A stretch of DNA of 64,000 nucleotides from Pseudomonas sp. N3-W (GCF_024970185.1 NZ_CP103965.1:6033001-6097000); one strand, 5' to 3'; numbered from the stretch's first letter, positions 39,478 to 49,514 are shown. A program made the numbers and translations. Notes: generated by a model from the letters alone, not told the origin.

Positions 39478-40286
39478 AGAGGTTTCTCCAATACGGCGTA
39501 GACAACCTGATAAGTCGCCGGCAGTCCCTGTGCCTGACGAAACCGCTCGTAAGCCTCGATCAGCCCGAGGATCCGCGCCCGCCCCGTCAAGCCGCCGGGC
39601 CGACCGGGGTTCAGATTGTGCGCACCCAGGGCCTTGAGCTCATGGGTCAAGCTGCGCACGTCCGGGTAATGCAAGACATGAGCAACGTTGTGCAGGCTGA
39701 CGACATTCAAGCCACTGGCTGCGCACAATTGCCGGTAAGCGGCGAACTCGCGGAAGCGGTTGACGTGCACCAGGCCATCCACCTCACGCCAGCTGTCGCG
39801 CAGTTCGTACAACGTGCCTGCACACAGACTAGCAAACGCAAAAACACCACCGGGCTTGAGGGCCCGAAACGCTTCACTGAGTACCGAGGTGAAATCCGCA
39901 CACCACTGCACCGCCAGGCTGGAAAAGATCAGATCGCAGGTGGCATCGCGCAGCGGCAGGCGCTCAGCATCCCCGGCCATGAAATGCGCGGCGCCGCCCA
40001 ATGGCCGGGCGTGATTGAGCATGCCTTCGGCGATGTCCAGCGCCAGCCCGTCAGCGGCTGGAAACTGCTCGCCCAGCGCACGGCTGAAATAGCCGGTGCC
40101 GCAGCCCAGATCGAGCCAGCGCTCAGGCGAAAATGCCGGCGGCAAACGGCTCAGCAATTGGCTGCCGACATCACGCTGCAATTGGGCGACGCTGTCGTAG
40201 CTGGCCGCCGCGCGGGAAAAAGAGGCCGCTACCTGGCGCTTGTCGGGCAAGCTTCCGGGCAGCTTGGGAAGGGATAAATCAGTCAT
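39474..40286 (-). CDS. bioC: Malonyl-[acyl-carrier protein] O-methyltransferase BioC
   Basis: The 270-residue SAM-dependent methyltransferase has motif [15 protein letters not shown] at about residue 57. It methylates malonyl-ACP so that fatty-acid synthesis can build the pimeloyl chain. ATG 40286 overlaps the bioH stop by eight bases (ATGACTGA); an upstream ATG at 40328 lies inside bioH. Coupling with bioH, which removes the same methyl ester at the end, is functionally sensible. Confidence 0.93.
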   Translation of the reverse strand: MTDLSLPKLPGSLPDKRQVAASFSRAAASYDSVAQLQRDVGSQLLSRLPPAFSPERWLDLGCGTGYFSRALGEQFPAADGLALDIAEGMLNHARPLGGAAHFMAGDAERLPLRDATCDLIFSSLAVQWCADFTSVLSEAFRALKPGGVFAFASLCAGTLYELRDSWREVDGLVHVNRFREFAAYRQLCAASGLNVVSLHNVAHVLHYPDVRSLTHELKALGAHNLNPGRPGGLTGRARILGLIEAYERFRQAQGLPATYQVVYAVLEKPL

Positions 40287-41010
40287 CACCAAACTCATGC
40301 AAAAAGGCCTGGATCGCCCCCGCCACACCGTGGGGGTCCTCCAGAAGAAACGCGTGGCTGGCCTGTTCGATCAGGCCGATTTCGACATCCGGCAACAACG
40401 CCAGCAACTCCCCGGCCGCTTCAGCCGGGACCAGCCCGTCGAGGCCGGCGAGCAGGTGCAACTGTGGTCCCTGAAAACCGCTCAAGGCCCGGCGTGTGTC
40501 CAGTTTTCCCAACAGATCCAGGCCCGCAAGCAGTACTGAGGCCGGCGTTTTCGGCGCGCCAGCCAGCAACAGTCGGGCCAGCGCGCGCGGGTCGGCAGAG
40601 CCTTGTGCACACAGCAGACTGAAGCGCTTCAACGTCACATCAGGGTTCAATCGGCAACCGTTGAGGAAGGCATTGAAATCATCCTCGTGCATGGCGTTGG
40701 TCCAGCCAGCCCAGGCGACGAAACAGGGATTGCTCGCCAGTGTCAGCAAGCCGCAGCAACGATCGCCGCGCCGCGCCGCCAACTCGCAAGCGAGCATGCC
40801 TCCCAGCGACCAGCCGCCGAGCCAGGCGTCCTGAGGCACGATCGAATCCAGCTCATCCAGCCACTCTTCAAGATCGCTCGATTCGAGCTCGGGCAACGGC
40901 ACGATCTCGACCCGCAGGTGTTCATCCAGGCCTTGCAATGCTGCCGCCAACGGCTCCAGCGGCGACACACCGAGGCCCCAGCCCGGCAGCAGAATCAGTC
41001 GATTACGCAT
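40279..41010 (-). CDS. bioH: Pimeloyl-[acyl-carrier protein] methyl ester esterase BioH
   Basis: The 243-residue alpha/beta hydrolase carries the nucleophile S68 in GGWSLGG, an aspartate in LAGLDGLVP and a histidine in EQASHAFL. It hydrolyses pimeloyl-ACP methyl ester to stop chain elongation. The ATG at 41010 overlaps the bioF stop by eight bases and gives the family N-terminus [12 protein letters not shown]; the earlier ATG at 41037 lies inside bioF. Confidence 0.93.
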   Translation of the reverse strand: MRNRLILLPGWGLGVSPLEPLAAALQGLDEHLRVEIVPLPELESSDLEEWLDELDSIVPQDAWLGGWSLGGMLACELAARRGDRCCGLLTLASNPCFVAWAGWTNAMHEDDFNAFLNGCRLNPDVTLKRFSLLCAQGSADPRALARLLLAGAPKTPASVLLAGLDLLGKLDTRRALSGFQGPQLHLLAGLDGLVPAEAAGELLALLPDVEIGLIEQASHAFLLEDPHGVAGAIQAFLHEFGDD

Positions 41011-42181
41011 GGCTTGGCTCCGGTCCCAGTTGCGCAAAACAATCGGCCAGTCCCTCTAACAATAGCTGCACCTGCGCCTCGCTGTGGGCGGCGGTCAGGG
41101 TCACGCGCAAACGTGCGCTGCCAGCGGGCACGGTCGGTGGACGGATCGCCGTCACCATCAGCCCGCGCTCACGGAGCATCTGCGACAAGCGAACGGCACG
41201 GCCGGCATCACCGATCATGATCGGCTGGATCGGCGTGAAACTGTCCATCAACTCCAGCCCAATCTGCTGCGCGCCATGGCGGAACTGACGGATCAACGTT
41301 TTCAGGTGTTCACGGCGCCAGTGCTCGCTGCGCAGCAGTTCGAGGCTTTTCAGCGTTGCGCAGGCCAGCGCAGGTGGTTGGCTGGTGGTGTAAATGTAAG
41401 GACGGGCGAACTGGATCAGGCTTTCGATCAACTCTTCGCTGCCGGCCACAAACGCACCTGCCGTACCGAATGCCTTGCCGAGGGTGCCGACCAACACCGG
41501 CACATCGTCCTGACTCAAACCAAAATGCTCGACGATCCCGCCACCGTTGGCGCCCAGCGGACCAAAACCGTGGGCGTCATCAACCATCAGCCACGCGCCT
41601 TTGGCCTTGGCTTCACGAGCCAGCGCCGGCAGATCGGCGACGTCGCCGTCCATGCTGAACACGCCGTCGGTGACCACCAGGGTATTGCCGGTCGCCTTCT
41701 CCAGCCGTTTGGCCAGACTGATCGCATCGTTATGCAGATAGCGATTGAAGCGCGCCCCGGACAGCAAACCGGCATCGAGCAAGGAGGCGTGATTGAGCCG
41801 GTCTTCCAGTACCGTATCGCCCTGCCCGACCAATGCGGTCACGGCGCCGAGGTTGGCCATGTAACCGGTGGTGAACAGCAACGCACGAGGGCGGCCGGTC
41901 AGGTCGGCCAAGGCTTCTTCCAGTGCGTGATGGGGTCCACTGTGACCGATCACCAGATGCGAGGCCCCGCCACCGACGCCCCAACGGGACGCACCGGCGC
42001 GCCAGGCTTCAATCACTTGCGGGTGATTGGCCAGGCCCAGGTAGTCGTTGTTACAGAACGCCAGCAACGGCTGGCCATCGACCACCACTTGCGGGCCTTG
42101 CGGGCTTTCGAGCAGTGGGCGTTGGCGATAGAGGTTTTCGGCACGACGGGCGGCAAGGCGTGCGGCGAGATCGAAAGACAT
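41003..42181 (-). CDS. bioF: 8-amino-7-oxononanoate synthase
   Basis: The 392-residue PLP enzyme condenses pimeloyl-ACP with alanine. The Schiff-base lysine is K236 (GTLGKAFGT), and the cofactor-binding D201/H204 pair lies in VDDAHGFG. The length matches the family. It is separated from bioB by 181 bases that contain a REP pair, but the strand and order fit one bioB-F-H-C-D transcript. Confidence 0.95.
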   Translation of the reverse strand: MSFDLAARLAARRAENLYRQRPLLESPQGPQVVVDGQPLLAFCNNDYLGLANHPQVIEAWRAGASRWGVGGGASHLVIGHSGPHHALEEALADLTGRPRALLFTTGYMANLGAVTALVGQGDTVLEDRLNHASLLDAGLLSGARFNRYLHNDAISLAKRLEKATGNTLVVTDGVFSMDGDVADLPALAREAKAKGAWLMVDDAHGFGPLGANGGGIVEHFGLSQDDVPVLVGTLGKAFGTAGAFVAGSEELIESLIQFARPYIYTTSQPPALACATLKSLELLRSEHWRREHLKTLIRQFRHGAQQIGLELMDSFTPIQPIMIGDAGRAVRLSQMLRERGLMVTAIRPPTVPAGSARLRVTLTAAHSEAQVQLLLEGLADCFAQLGPEPSHA

Positions 42182-42222
42182 GCAGGCCTCGTGGATCAGA
42201 ATTCGGAAGTGATCGCATTACC

Positions 42223-42328
42223 TTGTGGGAGCGAGCCGGGTCCGGGCGACGTTGCGACGAAGAGGTCCTCACAGCCAACATCAATGCCGACTGTCAGATC
42301 GCTTTCGCGAGCAGGCTCGCTCCCACAG
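42223..42328. repeat. REP pair between bioB and bioF
   Basis: A hybrid REP copy at 42223-42260 (right half CCGGGCGACGTTGCGACGAA) faces a normal REP, TTCGCGAGCAGGCTCGCTCC at 42304. The pair lies inside the biotin operon and could change the ratio of bioB to downstream message. Confidence 0.75.
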
Positions 42329-42362
42329 GGTCTTGCATTGCTTGAGCAGGATCAGGAAAGCT

Positions 42363-43418
42363 TTAAACAGCCGCGTTATAAAACTGCTCGCTGCTCTTCT
42401 GCTCCACCAGCGCCTGCTCGATAGCCGCCTGATGCACTTCGTCGGAGTGCCCTTCGCCGGCTTCCGGCAAGATGCCCAGGCGCTCGAACAGTTGCATGTC
42501 CTTGTTGGCCTGTGGGTTGGCGGTGGTCAGCAGTTTGTCGCCGTAGAAAATCGAGTTGGCACCGGCAAAGAACGCCAGGGCCTGGGTCTGATCGTTCATT
42601 GCTTCACGGCCAGCGGACAGACGCACGTGAGACTGTGGCATCAGGATGCGCGCAACGGCGAGCATGCGGATGAAGTCGAACGGGTCGACGTCCTCGGCAT
42701 TTTCCAGCGGCGTACCGGCGACTTTCACCAGCAGGTTGATCGGCACCGATTCCGGATGCTCAGGCATGTTGGCCAACTGGATCAGCAGATTGGCACGGTC
42801 ATCAAGGGACTCACCCATGCCGAGAATACCGCCGGAGCAGATCTTCATCCCCGAATCACGCACATACGCCAGCGTTTGCAGACGTTCGCTGTAAGTACGC
42901 GTGGTGATGATGCTGCCGTAGAACTCAGGCGAGGTATCGAGGTTGTGGTTGTAGTAATCAAGGCCGGCCTGGGCCAGGGCTTCGGTCTGGTCCTGATCGA
43001 GGCGACCCAGGGTCATGCAGGTTTCCAGGCCCAGGGCCTTTACGCCTTTGACCATTTCCAGCACATAAGGCATGTCTTTGGCCGACGGGTGTTTCCACGC
43101 CGCGCCCATGCAGAAGCGGGTCGTACCTATGGCCTTGGCGCGAGCAGCCTCTTCGAGGACTTTCTGCACTTCCATCAGCTTTTCTTTTTCCAGGCCGGTG
43201 TTGTAGTGACCGGACTGCGGACAATATTTGCAATCTTCCGGGCAGGCGCCCGTCTTGATCGACAGCAGTGTCGAAACCTGGACGCGATTGGCGTCGAAAT
43301 GCGCGCGGTGCACCGTCTGCGCCTGGAACAGCAGGTCGTTGAATGGCTGAACGAAGAGTGCTTTGACTTCGGCCAAAGACCAGTCATGACGCAGGGTTGC
43401 AGTGGTGCTGGCGCTCAT
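42363..43418 (-). CDS. bioB: Biotin synthase
   Basis: The 351-residue radical SAM enzyme inserts sulfur into dethiobiotin. The SAM-cluster cysteines are C59, C63 and C66 (CPEDCKYC); the second, sacrificial [2Fe-2S] cluster ligands lie in the usual later positions. ATG 43418 matches the family N-terminus and has AAGGAAAC upstream; the ORF can extend to 43520 without similarity. A promoter with a BirA-type operator lies about 70-130 bases upstream, so biotin should repress it. Confidence 0.95.
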   Translation of the reverse strand: MSASTTATLRHDWSLAEVKALFVQPFNDLLFQAQTVHRAHFDANRVQVSTLLSIKTGACPEDCKYCPQSGHYNTGLEKEKLMEVQKVLEEAARAKAIGTTRFCMGAAWKHPSAKDMPYVLEMVKGVKALGLETCMTLGRLDQDQTEALAQAGLDYYNHNLDTSPEFYGSIITTRTYSERLQTLAYVRDSGMKICSGGILGMGESLDDRANLLIQLANMPEHPESVPINLLVKVAGTPLENAEDVDPFDFIRMLAVARILMPQSHVRLSAGREAMNDQTQALAFFAGANSIFYGDKLLTTANPQANKDMQLFERLGILPEAGEGHSDEVHQAAIEQALVEQKSSEQFYNAAV

Positions 43419-43491
43419 GGGCGTTTCCTTGTTTATGCTTGGCAGGCGGCTGGGGAATGGAATACCCACAGACGCGACACGGATGTTCGGC

Positions 43492-43546
43492 ATATTTAAG
43501 GAAGAGCGATGCGCTGTCAACCACGATACGTAGGACAGGTTTACAA
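43492..43546 (-). promoter_or_regulatory. bioB promoter with BirA-type operator
   Basis: Read leftward, TTGTAAACC (43546-43538), 15 bases, then GGTTGACAG (43522-43514) match the BirA operator pattern TTGTAAACC-N14/15-GGTTTACAA with two mismatches in the second half. The second half contains TTGACA (43520-43515), a perfect -35 hexamer, and AAATAT (43497-43492) lies 17 bases further on as the -10. Bound BirA would therefore cover the -35. The operator also lies in the first codons of the divergent comF gene. Confidence 0.75.
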
Positions 43547-44249
43547 CTGGTTAAACAATGATCAACATTGTTTGCTGTGTTCAGAGCCCGCTGAAAACAA
43601 AACGCCGATCTGCATGGCTTGCGAAACCGAATTGCCGTGGCTCGGCGATCACTGCCAGACCTGCGCCCTGCCCTTGCCCGCAGCGGGTCTGACGTGCGGC
43701 CAGTGCCTGCAACAACCCCCGGCTTTCGAGCGCGTGATCGTACCCTGGACGTACAGCTTCCCGGTGGACACACTCATCACCCGCTTCAAACACAATGCGA
43801 AGTGGCCGTTTGGCCGCCTGCTCGGCGAACTTCTCGCACAATCGCTGCAACATCGCTTCGATGAAGACCTTGACCGGCCCGATGCACTGGTCCCGGTGCC
43901 GCTCGCCGCCAAACGCCTGCGCCAACGCGGCTTCAATCAAGCGGCGATGCTGGCCCGATGGCTGGGTGACAGTCTGTGCGTTCCTTGCGATGAGCAGTTG
44001 CTGCTAAGGATTCAGGACACCAGTGCACAACAGGAACTGAATGCCGAGGCTCGAAAGAAAAACCTGCGTCATGCCTTCGCCCTCGAACCAGAGGCCGACG
44101 TAAAGGGCCGTCATCTGGCGCTGGTCGATGACGTACTGACCACGGGTGCGACAGCTCACGCCCTGGCATGCCTCTTAATGGACGCCGGCGCCAAACGGGT
44201 CGACGTTTATTGTCTGGCCCGCACGCCCAAACCCGGGGACACGGTCTGA
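43509..44249 (+). CDS. ComF family protein (phosphoribosyltransferase-like)
   Basis: The 246-residue protein has four N-terminal CxxC pairs (CLLC, CMAC, CQTC, CGQC), probably binding zinc, and a C-terminal phosphoribosyltransferase fold with the PRPP-loop motif [13 protein letters not shown] near residue 204. ComF proteins aid natural transformation in competent bacteria; the E. coli relative GntX is needed for DNA use. AAGGAAGAG precedes ATG 43509. The gene is divergent from bioB as in many pseudomonads. Its first codons overlap the bioB operator, which is unusual and could bring biotin-linked control. Confidence 0.88.
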   Translation: MRCQPRYVGQVYNWLNNDQHCLLCSEPAENKTPICMACETELPWLGDHCQTCALPLPAAGLTCGQCLQQPPAFERVIVPWTYSFPVDTLITRFKHNAKWPFGRLLGELLAQSLQHRFDEDLDRPDALVPVPLAAKRLRQRGFNQAAMLARWLGDSLCVPCDEQLLLRIQDTSAQQELNAEARKKNLRHAFALEPEADVKGRHLALVDDVLTTGATAHALACLLMDAGAKRVDVYCLARTPKPGDTV

Positions 44250-44265
44250 CAAATGGCCACATCCT

Positions 44266-44355
44266 CTGTGGGAGCGAGCCTGCTCGCGAATGCGCTGTGT
44301 CAGAAAGAACATCGGTGACTGTTACACCGCGTTCGCGAGCAGGCTCGCTCCCACA
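44266..44355. repeat. REP pair after comF
   Basis: GGGAGCGAGCCTGCTCGCGA near 44270 and its inverted copy TTCGCGAGCAGGCTCGCTCC at 44332 lie between comF and the ModE-like gene, separated by about 40 bases. Confidence 0.85.
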
Positions 44356-44451
44356 AGGACTGCACTTCAGTTGCTGAGAATCAGGCTGACTTGACTCCCA
44401 CGCCCCAAGCCGCCAACGTCCCTCCATCGTCACAGCACAAAGCGCCTCGCC

Positions 44452-45216
44452 ATGTCCTTGCCCACCTTGTTGTCCCAACACATTGTCCGTCGTCCGCAGC
44501 GCATCGCCCTGCTGCAACACATTGCCGAACAGGGCTCGATCACCCGCGCAGCGAAAAGCGCCGGCCTGAGTTACAAAGCGGCGTGGGACGCCATCGATGA
44601 GTTGAACAACCTCGCGCAAAAACCGCTGGTGGAACGCAGCGTCGGCGGCAAGGGCGGTGGCGGCGCCCGGTTGTCCAGCGAAGGTGAGCGGGTGTTGCGC
44701 CTCTATCAAAAGCTGCAAGCCTTGCAGGCCCAGGTGCTGGAAGCCGCCGAAGACGCCAGCGACCTCGACCTGCTGGGCCGGCTGATGCTCAGGACCAGTG
44801 CCCGCAATCAGTTGCATGGCAAAGTCATGGCGATTGAAACCGTGGGGCGCAATGACCGGATCCAGCTGGGGCTGGCCGAAGGCCTGAGCATCGTCGCGCA
44901 AATCACCCACGACAGCACCCTGCGCCTGGAGCTGCAAACCGGCACCGAAGTGGTCGCGCTGATCAAGGCCGGCTGGCTCGACCTGGTGGCCATCGAGCAA
45001 CCAGCAACACTTGGCAACAATTGCCTGAAGGGCATCATCGAAGAGATTCTCGACGCTGAAGACGGCCCCAGCGAGGTGCGCATCGGCCTGCCAAACGGCC
45101 AGACGCTCTGCGCTTTGGCCGAACCGCTGCAATTAAGGACCCGGGGCCTGGCGGTCGACCAACCGGTGCAAGTGCAGTTCTCGCCCTCCAACGTGCTGCT
45201 GGGCACACCGCTGTGA
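44452..45216 (+). CDS. ModE-like molybdate-responsive regulator
   Basis: The 254-residue protein has an N-terminal LysR-type winged helix (about residues 15-110, SITRAAKSAGLSYKAAWDAID) and two C-terminal molybdopterin/TOBE domains (about 124-187 and 195-252, with SARNQLHGKV and SPSNVLL). This is full-length ModE layout. ModE binds molybdate or tungstate and represses modABC uptake genes. No transporter genes adjoin here; the next gene is an exported phosphatase-like protein. ATG 44452 is the only start that keeps the helix-turn-helix intact. Confidence 0.88.
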   Translation: MSLPTLLSQHIVRRPQRIALLQHIAEQGSITRAAKSAGLSYKAAWDAIDELNNLAQKPLVERSVGGKGGGGARLSSEGERVLRLYQKLQALQAQVLEAAEDASDLDLLGRLMLRTSARNQLHGKVMAIETVGRNDRIQLGLAEGLSIVAQITHDSTLRLELQTGTEVVALIKAGWLDLVAIEQPATLGNNCLKGIIEEILDAEDGPSEVRIGLPNGQTLCALAEPLQLRTRGLAVDQPVQVQFSPSNVLLGTPL

Positions 45217-45274
45217 AACAAAACGTTCACTGACGCTCATTAAGGTGACTGCAAAAACCCGCAGGGAGCCTGAT

Positions 45275-47176
45275 GTGAGCCTATTAGAAGACAACCAACC
45301 CACCGATCTGGAACAAATGGTCGGCCTCAGCCGTCGCGGTTTCATCAGTGCAGGCGCCTTGTGCGGCGCGGCAATGTTCCTCGGTGGCAACCTGCTGAGC
45401 CGCAGCGTATTGGCCGCCAGCGTCAGTGCCGGCAACAGCAAATTGCTGGGGTTCAACAGCATCCCGGCGGCCACCAGTGACAGCCTCACCTTGCCACCCG
45501 GCTACACGTCTTCGGTCCTCATCAGTTGGGGTCAGCCCCTGCAGAAAAACGGTCCCGCGTTCGATCCCAGTGGCAACGGCACCGCCGCCGCCCAGGAAGT
45601 CCAGTTCGGCGACAACAATGACGGCATGAGCCTCTTCGCCTTTCCCGGCGACCACGATCGCGCACTGATGGCGATCAACAATGAATACACCAACTATCGC
45701 TATCTCTACCCCCATGGCGGCATGCCGCAATCGGCCGAAGACGTGCGCAAGGCGCTGGCCTGCGAAGGCGTGTCGGTGATCGAAGTGCAGCGCCGGCGTG
45801 GGCAGTGGGCGTTCGTACAGGGCTCGCGCTACAACCGGCGCATTCATGGCAATTCGCCAATCAGCCTGAGCGGTCCCGCTGCCGGCCACGACTTGCTGAA
45901 AACCAGCGCCGACAAGCGCGGCAAGAAAGTCCTCGGCACTTTCCAGAACTGCGCCAATGGCAAGACGCCGTGGGGCACTTACCTGACCTGCGAAGAGAAC
46001 TTCACCGATTGCTTCGGCAGCAGCAACGCCGGGCAAACCTTCGACGCCGCACAAAAACGCTACGGTGCCTCCGCCGCCAGCCGCGAGATCAACTGGCATC
46101 AACATGACCCGCGCTTCGATCTGGCGAAAAACCCCAACGAACTCAATCGTCACGGCTGGGTGGTGGAAATCGATCCGTTCGACCCGCAATCGACCCCGGT
46201 CAAACGCACCGCCCTGGGCCGTTTCAAACATGAAAACGCCGCCCTGGCCGAGACCGATGACGGTCGCGCCGTGGTGTACATGGGCGACGATGAACGCGGC
46301 GAGTTCATCTACAAATTCGTCAGCCGCGACAGGATCAACCACCGCAATCCGAAGGCCAACCGTGACCTGCTGGACCATGGCACCTTGTATGTGGCGCGCT
46401 TCGACGCCGGCGACGGCAACGCCGATCACCCCAAGGGCCAGGGCCAGTGGATCGAGCTGACCCATGGCAAGAACGGCATCGATGCCAGCAGTGGTTTTGC
46501 CGATCAGGCCCAGGTGCTGATTCACGCCCGCCTGGCCGCCAGCGTGGTGAACGCCACACGCATGGACCGCCCGGAATGGATCGTGGTCAGCCCCAAGGAC
46601 GGCCAGGTCTATTGCACCCTGACCAATAACGCCAAACGCGGCGAGGACGGTCAACCGGTCGGCGGCCCGAACCCACGGGCGAAAAACGTCTACGGGCAAA
46701 TCCTGCGCTGGCGCACCGAGCGCGACGATCACGGCTCTAAAAGCTTCGCCTGGGACCTGTTTGTGGTGGCCGGCAATCCCGGTGTTCACGCCGGCACGCC
46801 GAGGGGCGGCTCGTCGAACATCACTCCGCAGAACATGTTCAACAGCCCGGACGGTCTGGGCTTCGACAAGGCCGGACGGTTGTGGATTCTGACTGACGGC
46901 GATTCGAGCAATACCGGTGATTTTGCCGGCATGGGCAATAACCAGATGCTCTGCGCCGACCCGGTGAGCGGTGAAATCCGCCGGTTCATGGTCGGGCCGA
47001 TAGGCTGTGAAGTGACCGGGATCAGTTTTTCGCCGGATCAGAAGACCCTGTTTGTCGGGATTCAGCATCCGGGGGAGAACGGGGGTTCGACGTTCCCTGA
47101 GCATTTGCCGAACGGCAAGCCACGGTCTTCGGTAATGGCGATTACGCGTGAAGATGGCGGGATCGTCGGCGCCTGA
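45275..47176 (+). CDS. Tat-exported PhoX/DUF839 family protein
   Basis: The protein is 633 residues from GTG 45275, which has GGGAG six bases upstream. Its N-terminus carries a twin-arginine signal (LSRRGFISAGALCGAAMFLGG, residues about 18-40). The rest matches the PhoX/DUF839 beta-propeller family, with CEENFTDCFG, HGWVVEIDPFDP, DDERGEFIYKFVS and a C-terminal PEHLPNGKPRSSVMAI segment. PhoX enzymes are calcium/iron-dependent alkaline phosphatases that are exported folded. No Pho box was recognised upstream. A GTG at 45245 is a less likely start. Confidence 0.87.
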   Translation: MSLLEDNQPTDLEQMVGLSRRGFISAGALCGAAMFLGGNLLSRSVLAASVSAGNSKLLGFNSIPAATSDSLTLPPGYTSSVLISWGQPLQKNGPAFDPSGNGTAAAQEVQFGDNNDGMSLFAFPGDHDRALMAINNEYTNYRYLYPHGGMPQSAEDVRKALACEGVSVIEVQRRRGQWAFVQGSRYNRRIHGNSPISLSGPAAGHDLLKTSADKRGKKVLGTFQNCANGKTPWGTYLTCEENFTDCFGSSNAGQTFDAAQKRYGASAASREINWHQHDPRFDLAKNPNELNRHGWVVEIDPFDPQSTPVKRTALGRFKHENAALAETDDGRAVVYMGDDERGEFIYKFVSRDRINHRNPKANRDLLDHGTLYVARFDAGDGNADHPKGQGQWIELTHGKNGIDASSGFADQAQVLIHARLAASVVNATRMDRPEWIVVSPKDGQVYCTLTNNAKRGEDGQPVGGPNPRAKNVYGQILRWRTERDDHGSKSFAWDLFVVAGNPGVHAGTPRGGSSNITPQNMFNSPDGLGFDKAGRLWILTDGDSSNTGDFAGMGNNQMLCADPVSGEIRRFMVGPIGCEVTGISFSPDQKTLFVGIQHPGENGGSTFPEHLPNGKPRSSVMAITREDGGIVGA

Positions 47177-47185
47177 TCGGGCCCC

Positions 47186-47255
47186 TTCGCGAGCAGGCTC
47201 GCTCCCACAGGTTATGTGTTCACACATCCACTGTGGGAGCGGGCTTGCTCGCGAA
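47186..47255. repeat. REP pair after the PhoX-type gene
   Basis: TTCGCGAGCAGGCTCGCTCC at 47186 faces GGGAGCGGGCTTGCTCGCGA, ending at about 47254, around a 26-base spacer. Confidence 0.85.
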
Positions 47256-47361
47256 AGCGTCAGCCCAAACGCCACTCACCTCAAGGTCAGGCCCTAAAGA
47301 CGGCCCGTCTGCGCTACCATGCTTGGCCGGACGCGGCAGCCTGCTGCGCGCAGGAGTCAGC

Positions 47362-48336
47362 ATGGCCCACCCGTTTGCAACCCTCACCCCAGACCTCGTG
47401 CTCGATGCCGTCGAAAGCATCGGCTTTCTCAGCGACGCACGCATTCTGGCGCTCAACAGCTATGAAAACCGCGTCTATCAAGTCGGCATCGAAGACTCCG
47501 AGCCGCTGATCGCCAAGTTCTATCGTCCGCAGCGGTGGACCAACGAAGCGATTCTGGAAGAACACCAGTTCACCTTCGAACTCGCCGAATGCGATGTGCC
47601 AGTGGTGGCGCCGATGATTCACAACGGTGCCAGCCTGCATGAGCACGCCGGGTTTCGTTTCACCCTGTTTCCCCGCCGTGGCGGCCGTGCGCCGGAGCCG
47701 GGCAATCTTGATCAGCTGTATCGCCTGGGGCAACTGCTGGGTCGCCTGCATGCCGTCGGCGCCACCAAGCCGTTCGAACACCGCGAAGCGTTGGGCGTGA
47801 AGAACTTCGGCCATGATTCGCTGAACACTTTGCTCGAAGGCAATTTCGTTCCTAAAAGCCTGCTGCCAGCCTACGAGTCCGTCGCCCGCGACCTGCTCAA
47901 GCGCGTGGAAGAAGTCTACAAAGCCACGCCACACCAGAACATCCGCATGCACGGCGATTGCCATCCCGGCAACATGATGTGCCGCGACGAGATGTTCCAC
48001 ATCGTCGATCTGGACGACTGCCGCATGGGGCCCGCGGTGCAGGACATCTGGATGATGCTCGCCGGGGATCGTCAGGAATGCCTGGGACAGTTGTCGGAAC
48101 TGATGGACGGCTACAACGAATTTCACGACTTCGACCCGCGAGAACTGGCACTCATCGAGCCGCTGCGAGCGCTGCGCCTGATGCACTACAGCGCCTGGCT
48201 GGCACGGCGCTGGGATGACCCGGCGTTCCCGCACAGTTTTCCGTGGTTCGGCAGTGAGCGGTATTGGGGCGATCAGGTGCTGGCGTTGCGTGAACAGTTG
48301 TCGGCGCTCAATGAAGAGCCGCTGAAGTTGTTCTGA
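47362..48336 (+). CDS. srkA: Stress response serine/threonine kinase SrkA (YihE)
   Basis: The 324-residue protein has the aminoglycoside-phosphotransferase-like kinase fold: catalytic loop HGDCHPGNM (about residue 197) and metal-binding IVDLDDCRMGP (about 215). SrkA/YihE/RdoA counters programmed death and envelope stress in E. coli. A CAGGAG site precedes ATG 47362; the ORF could open at 47233, but that part overlaps the REP pair. The gene stands alone between REP pairs, with no dsbA next to it as in E. coli. Confidence 0.9.
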   Translation: MAHPFATLTPDLVLDAVESIGFLSDARILALNSYENRVYQVGIEDSEPLIAKFYRPQRWTNEAILEEHQFTFELAECDVPVVAPMIHNGASLHEHAGFRFTLFPRRGGRAPEPGNLDQLYRLGQLLGRLHAVGATKPFEHREALGVKNFGHDSLNTLLEGNFVPKSLLPAYESVARDLLKRVEEVYKATPHQNIRMHGDCHPGNMMCRDEMFHIVDLDDCRMGPAVQDIWMMLAGDRQECLGQLSELMDGYNEFHDFDPRELALIEPLRALRLMHYSAWLARRWDDPAFPHSFPWFGSERYWGDQVLALREQLSALNEEPLKLF

Positions 48337-48366
48337 ATTGCCCAATTTCCTTGATCCCCAACAAAC

Positions 48367-48458
48367 CCTGTGGGAGCGAGCCTGCTCGCGAAGACGATTT
48401 CACATTCAACGTCATTGTTGACTGATCTAGCGCTTTCGCGAGCAGGCTCGCTCCCACA
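48367..48458. repeat. REP pair between srkA and rarD
   Basis: GGGAGCGAGCCTGCTCGCGA near 48372 faces TTCGCGAGCAGGCTCGCTCC at about 48435, with about 43 bases between. Confidence 0.85.
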
Positions 48459-48563
48459 TTGGATGTCGGTGTTTCACCAATGCGCTACCCATTCAGGTAC
48501 GGCATTCGCTGACAAATCTCCTTACAATCCCCTCTTTGTCAGTTGCCCAAGCAAGGATTCTGC

Positions 48564-49451
48564 ATGCAAGCCGCCAACCCGCGTCGCGGGTACATTCTGG
48601 GCCTCAGTGCCTACATCATCTGGGGACTGTTCCCCCTCTACTTCAAAGCCATCGCCTCGGTGCCCGCCGTTGAAATCATCATCCACCGGGTGCTTTGGTC
48701 TGCGCTGTTCGGCGGCTTGCTGTTGATGGTCTGGAAACACCCGGGCTGGTGGAGTGAGCTGCGTGACAACCCGAAACGGCTGGCTGTCCTGGCCCTGAGC
48801 GGCACCTTGATTGCCGCCAACTGGCTGACTTATGTCTGGTCGGTGAACAACGGGCGCATGCTCGAAGCCAGCCTGGGTTACTACATCAACCCACTGGTGA
48901 ACGTGTTGTTGGGGATGCTGATCCTCGGCGAACGCCTGCGGCGCATGCAGTGGGTCGCGGTGGGGCTGGCGGCGGTCGGCGTGGCGCAACAGGTATGGCA
49001 GGTTGGCAGTCTGCCGTGGGTGTCGCTGGTGCTGGCGCTGACCTTCGGTTTCTATGGTTTGATCCGCAAACAGGCACCGGTCAAGGCGTTGCCGGGGCTT
49101 GTGGTGGAAACCTGGATGCTGGTGCCGATTGCGATCGCCTGGTTGCTGGTCAATCCCACAGCGGCCAGTGCCCAATCCGAGTTCTGGACCTCGTCCGAAG
49201 CCTGGTGGCTGGTCGCCGCTGGGCCAGTGACCCTGATACCGCTGGTATCTTTCAACGCCGCTGCGAGGCATTTGCCCTACACCACATTGGGCTTTCTCCA
49301 GTACCTCGCACCGACTCTGGTGTTGCTGCAAGCCGTGCTGCTGTTTGATGAACACCTGTCGTCCAGTACCCTGATGGCCTTCATGTTCATCTGGGCCGGT
49401 CTGGCGGTTTACAGCGTCGATGCGTGGATAAATCTGCGCCGCCGCGCCTGA
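48564..49451 (+). CDS. rarD: EamA/RarD family transporter
   Basis: The 295-residue inner-membrane protein has about ten transmembrane helices in two EamA repeats. It starts MQAANPRRGYILGLSAYIIWGLFPLYFK, a typical RarD N-terminus. RarD proteins are linked to chloramphenicol tolerance, but their substrates are unknown. AAGGA lies nine bases before ATG 48564; a TTG at 48543 is the longer alternative. A 10-bp hairpin follows 22 bases after the stop. Confidence 0.88.
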   Translation: MQAANPRRGYILGLSAYIIWGLFPLYFKAIASVPAVEIIIHRVLWSALFGGLLLMVWKHPGWWSELRDNPKRLAVLALSGTLIAANWLTYVWSVNNGRMLEASLGYYINPLVNVLLGMLILGERLRRMQWVAVGLAAVGVAQQVWQVGSLPWVSLVLALTFGFYGLIRKQAPVKALPGLVVETWMLVPIAIAWLLVNPTAASAQSEFWTSSEAWWLVAAGPVTLIPLVSFNAAARHLPYTTLGFLQYLAPTLVLLQAVLLFDEHLSSSTLMAFMFIWAGLAVYSVDAWINLRRRA

Positions 49452-49472
49452 TCAAAAAACGTACAAACCTCT

Positions 49473-49497
49473 ACAAGCCACGCACTTCGTGGCTTGT
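49473..49497. terminator. Hairpin after rarD
   Basis: ACAAGCCACG and CGTGGCTTGT form a perfect 10-bp stem with loop CACTT. No T-run follows directly on either strand, so it may work with Rho or as an end-stabilising structure. Confidence 0.5.
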
Positions 49498-49514
49498 ATC
49501 GATCCTTCCCAAGG

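Noticed and set aside
45284..47275. 663-codon minus-strand frame
   Set aside because: It is antisense to the Tat-exported PhoX-type gene, which has a signal peptide and family motifs.
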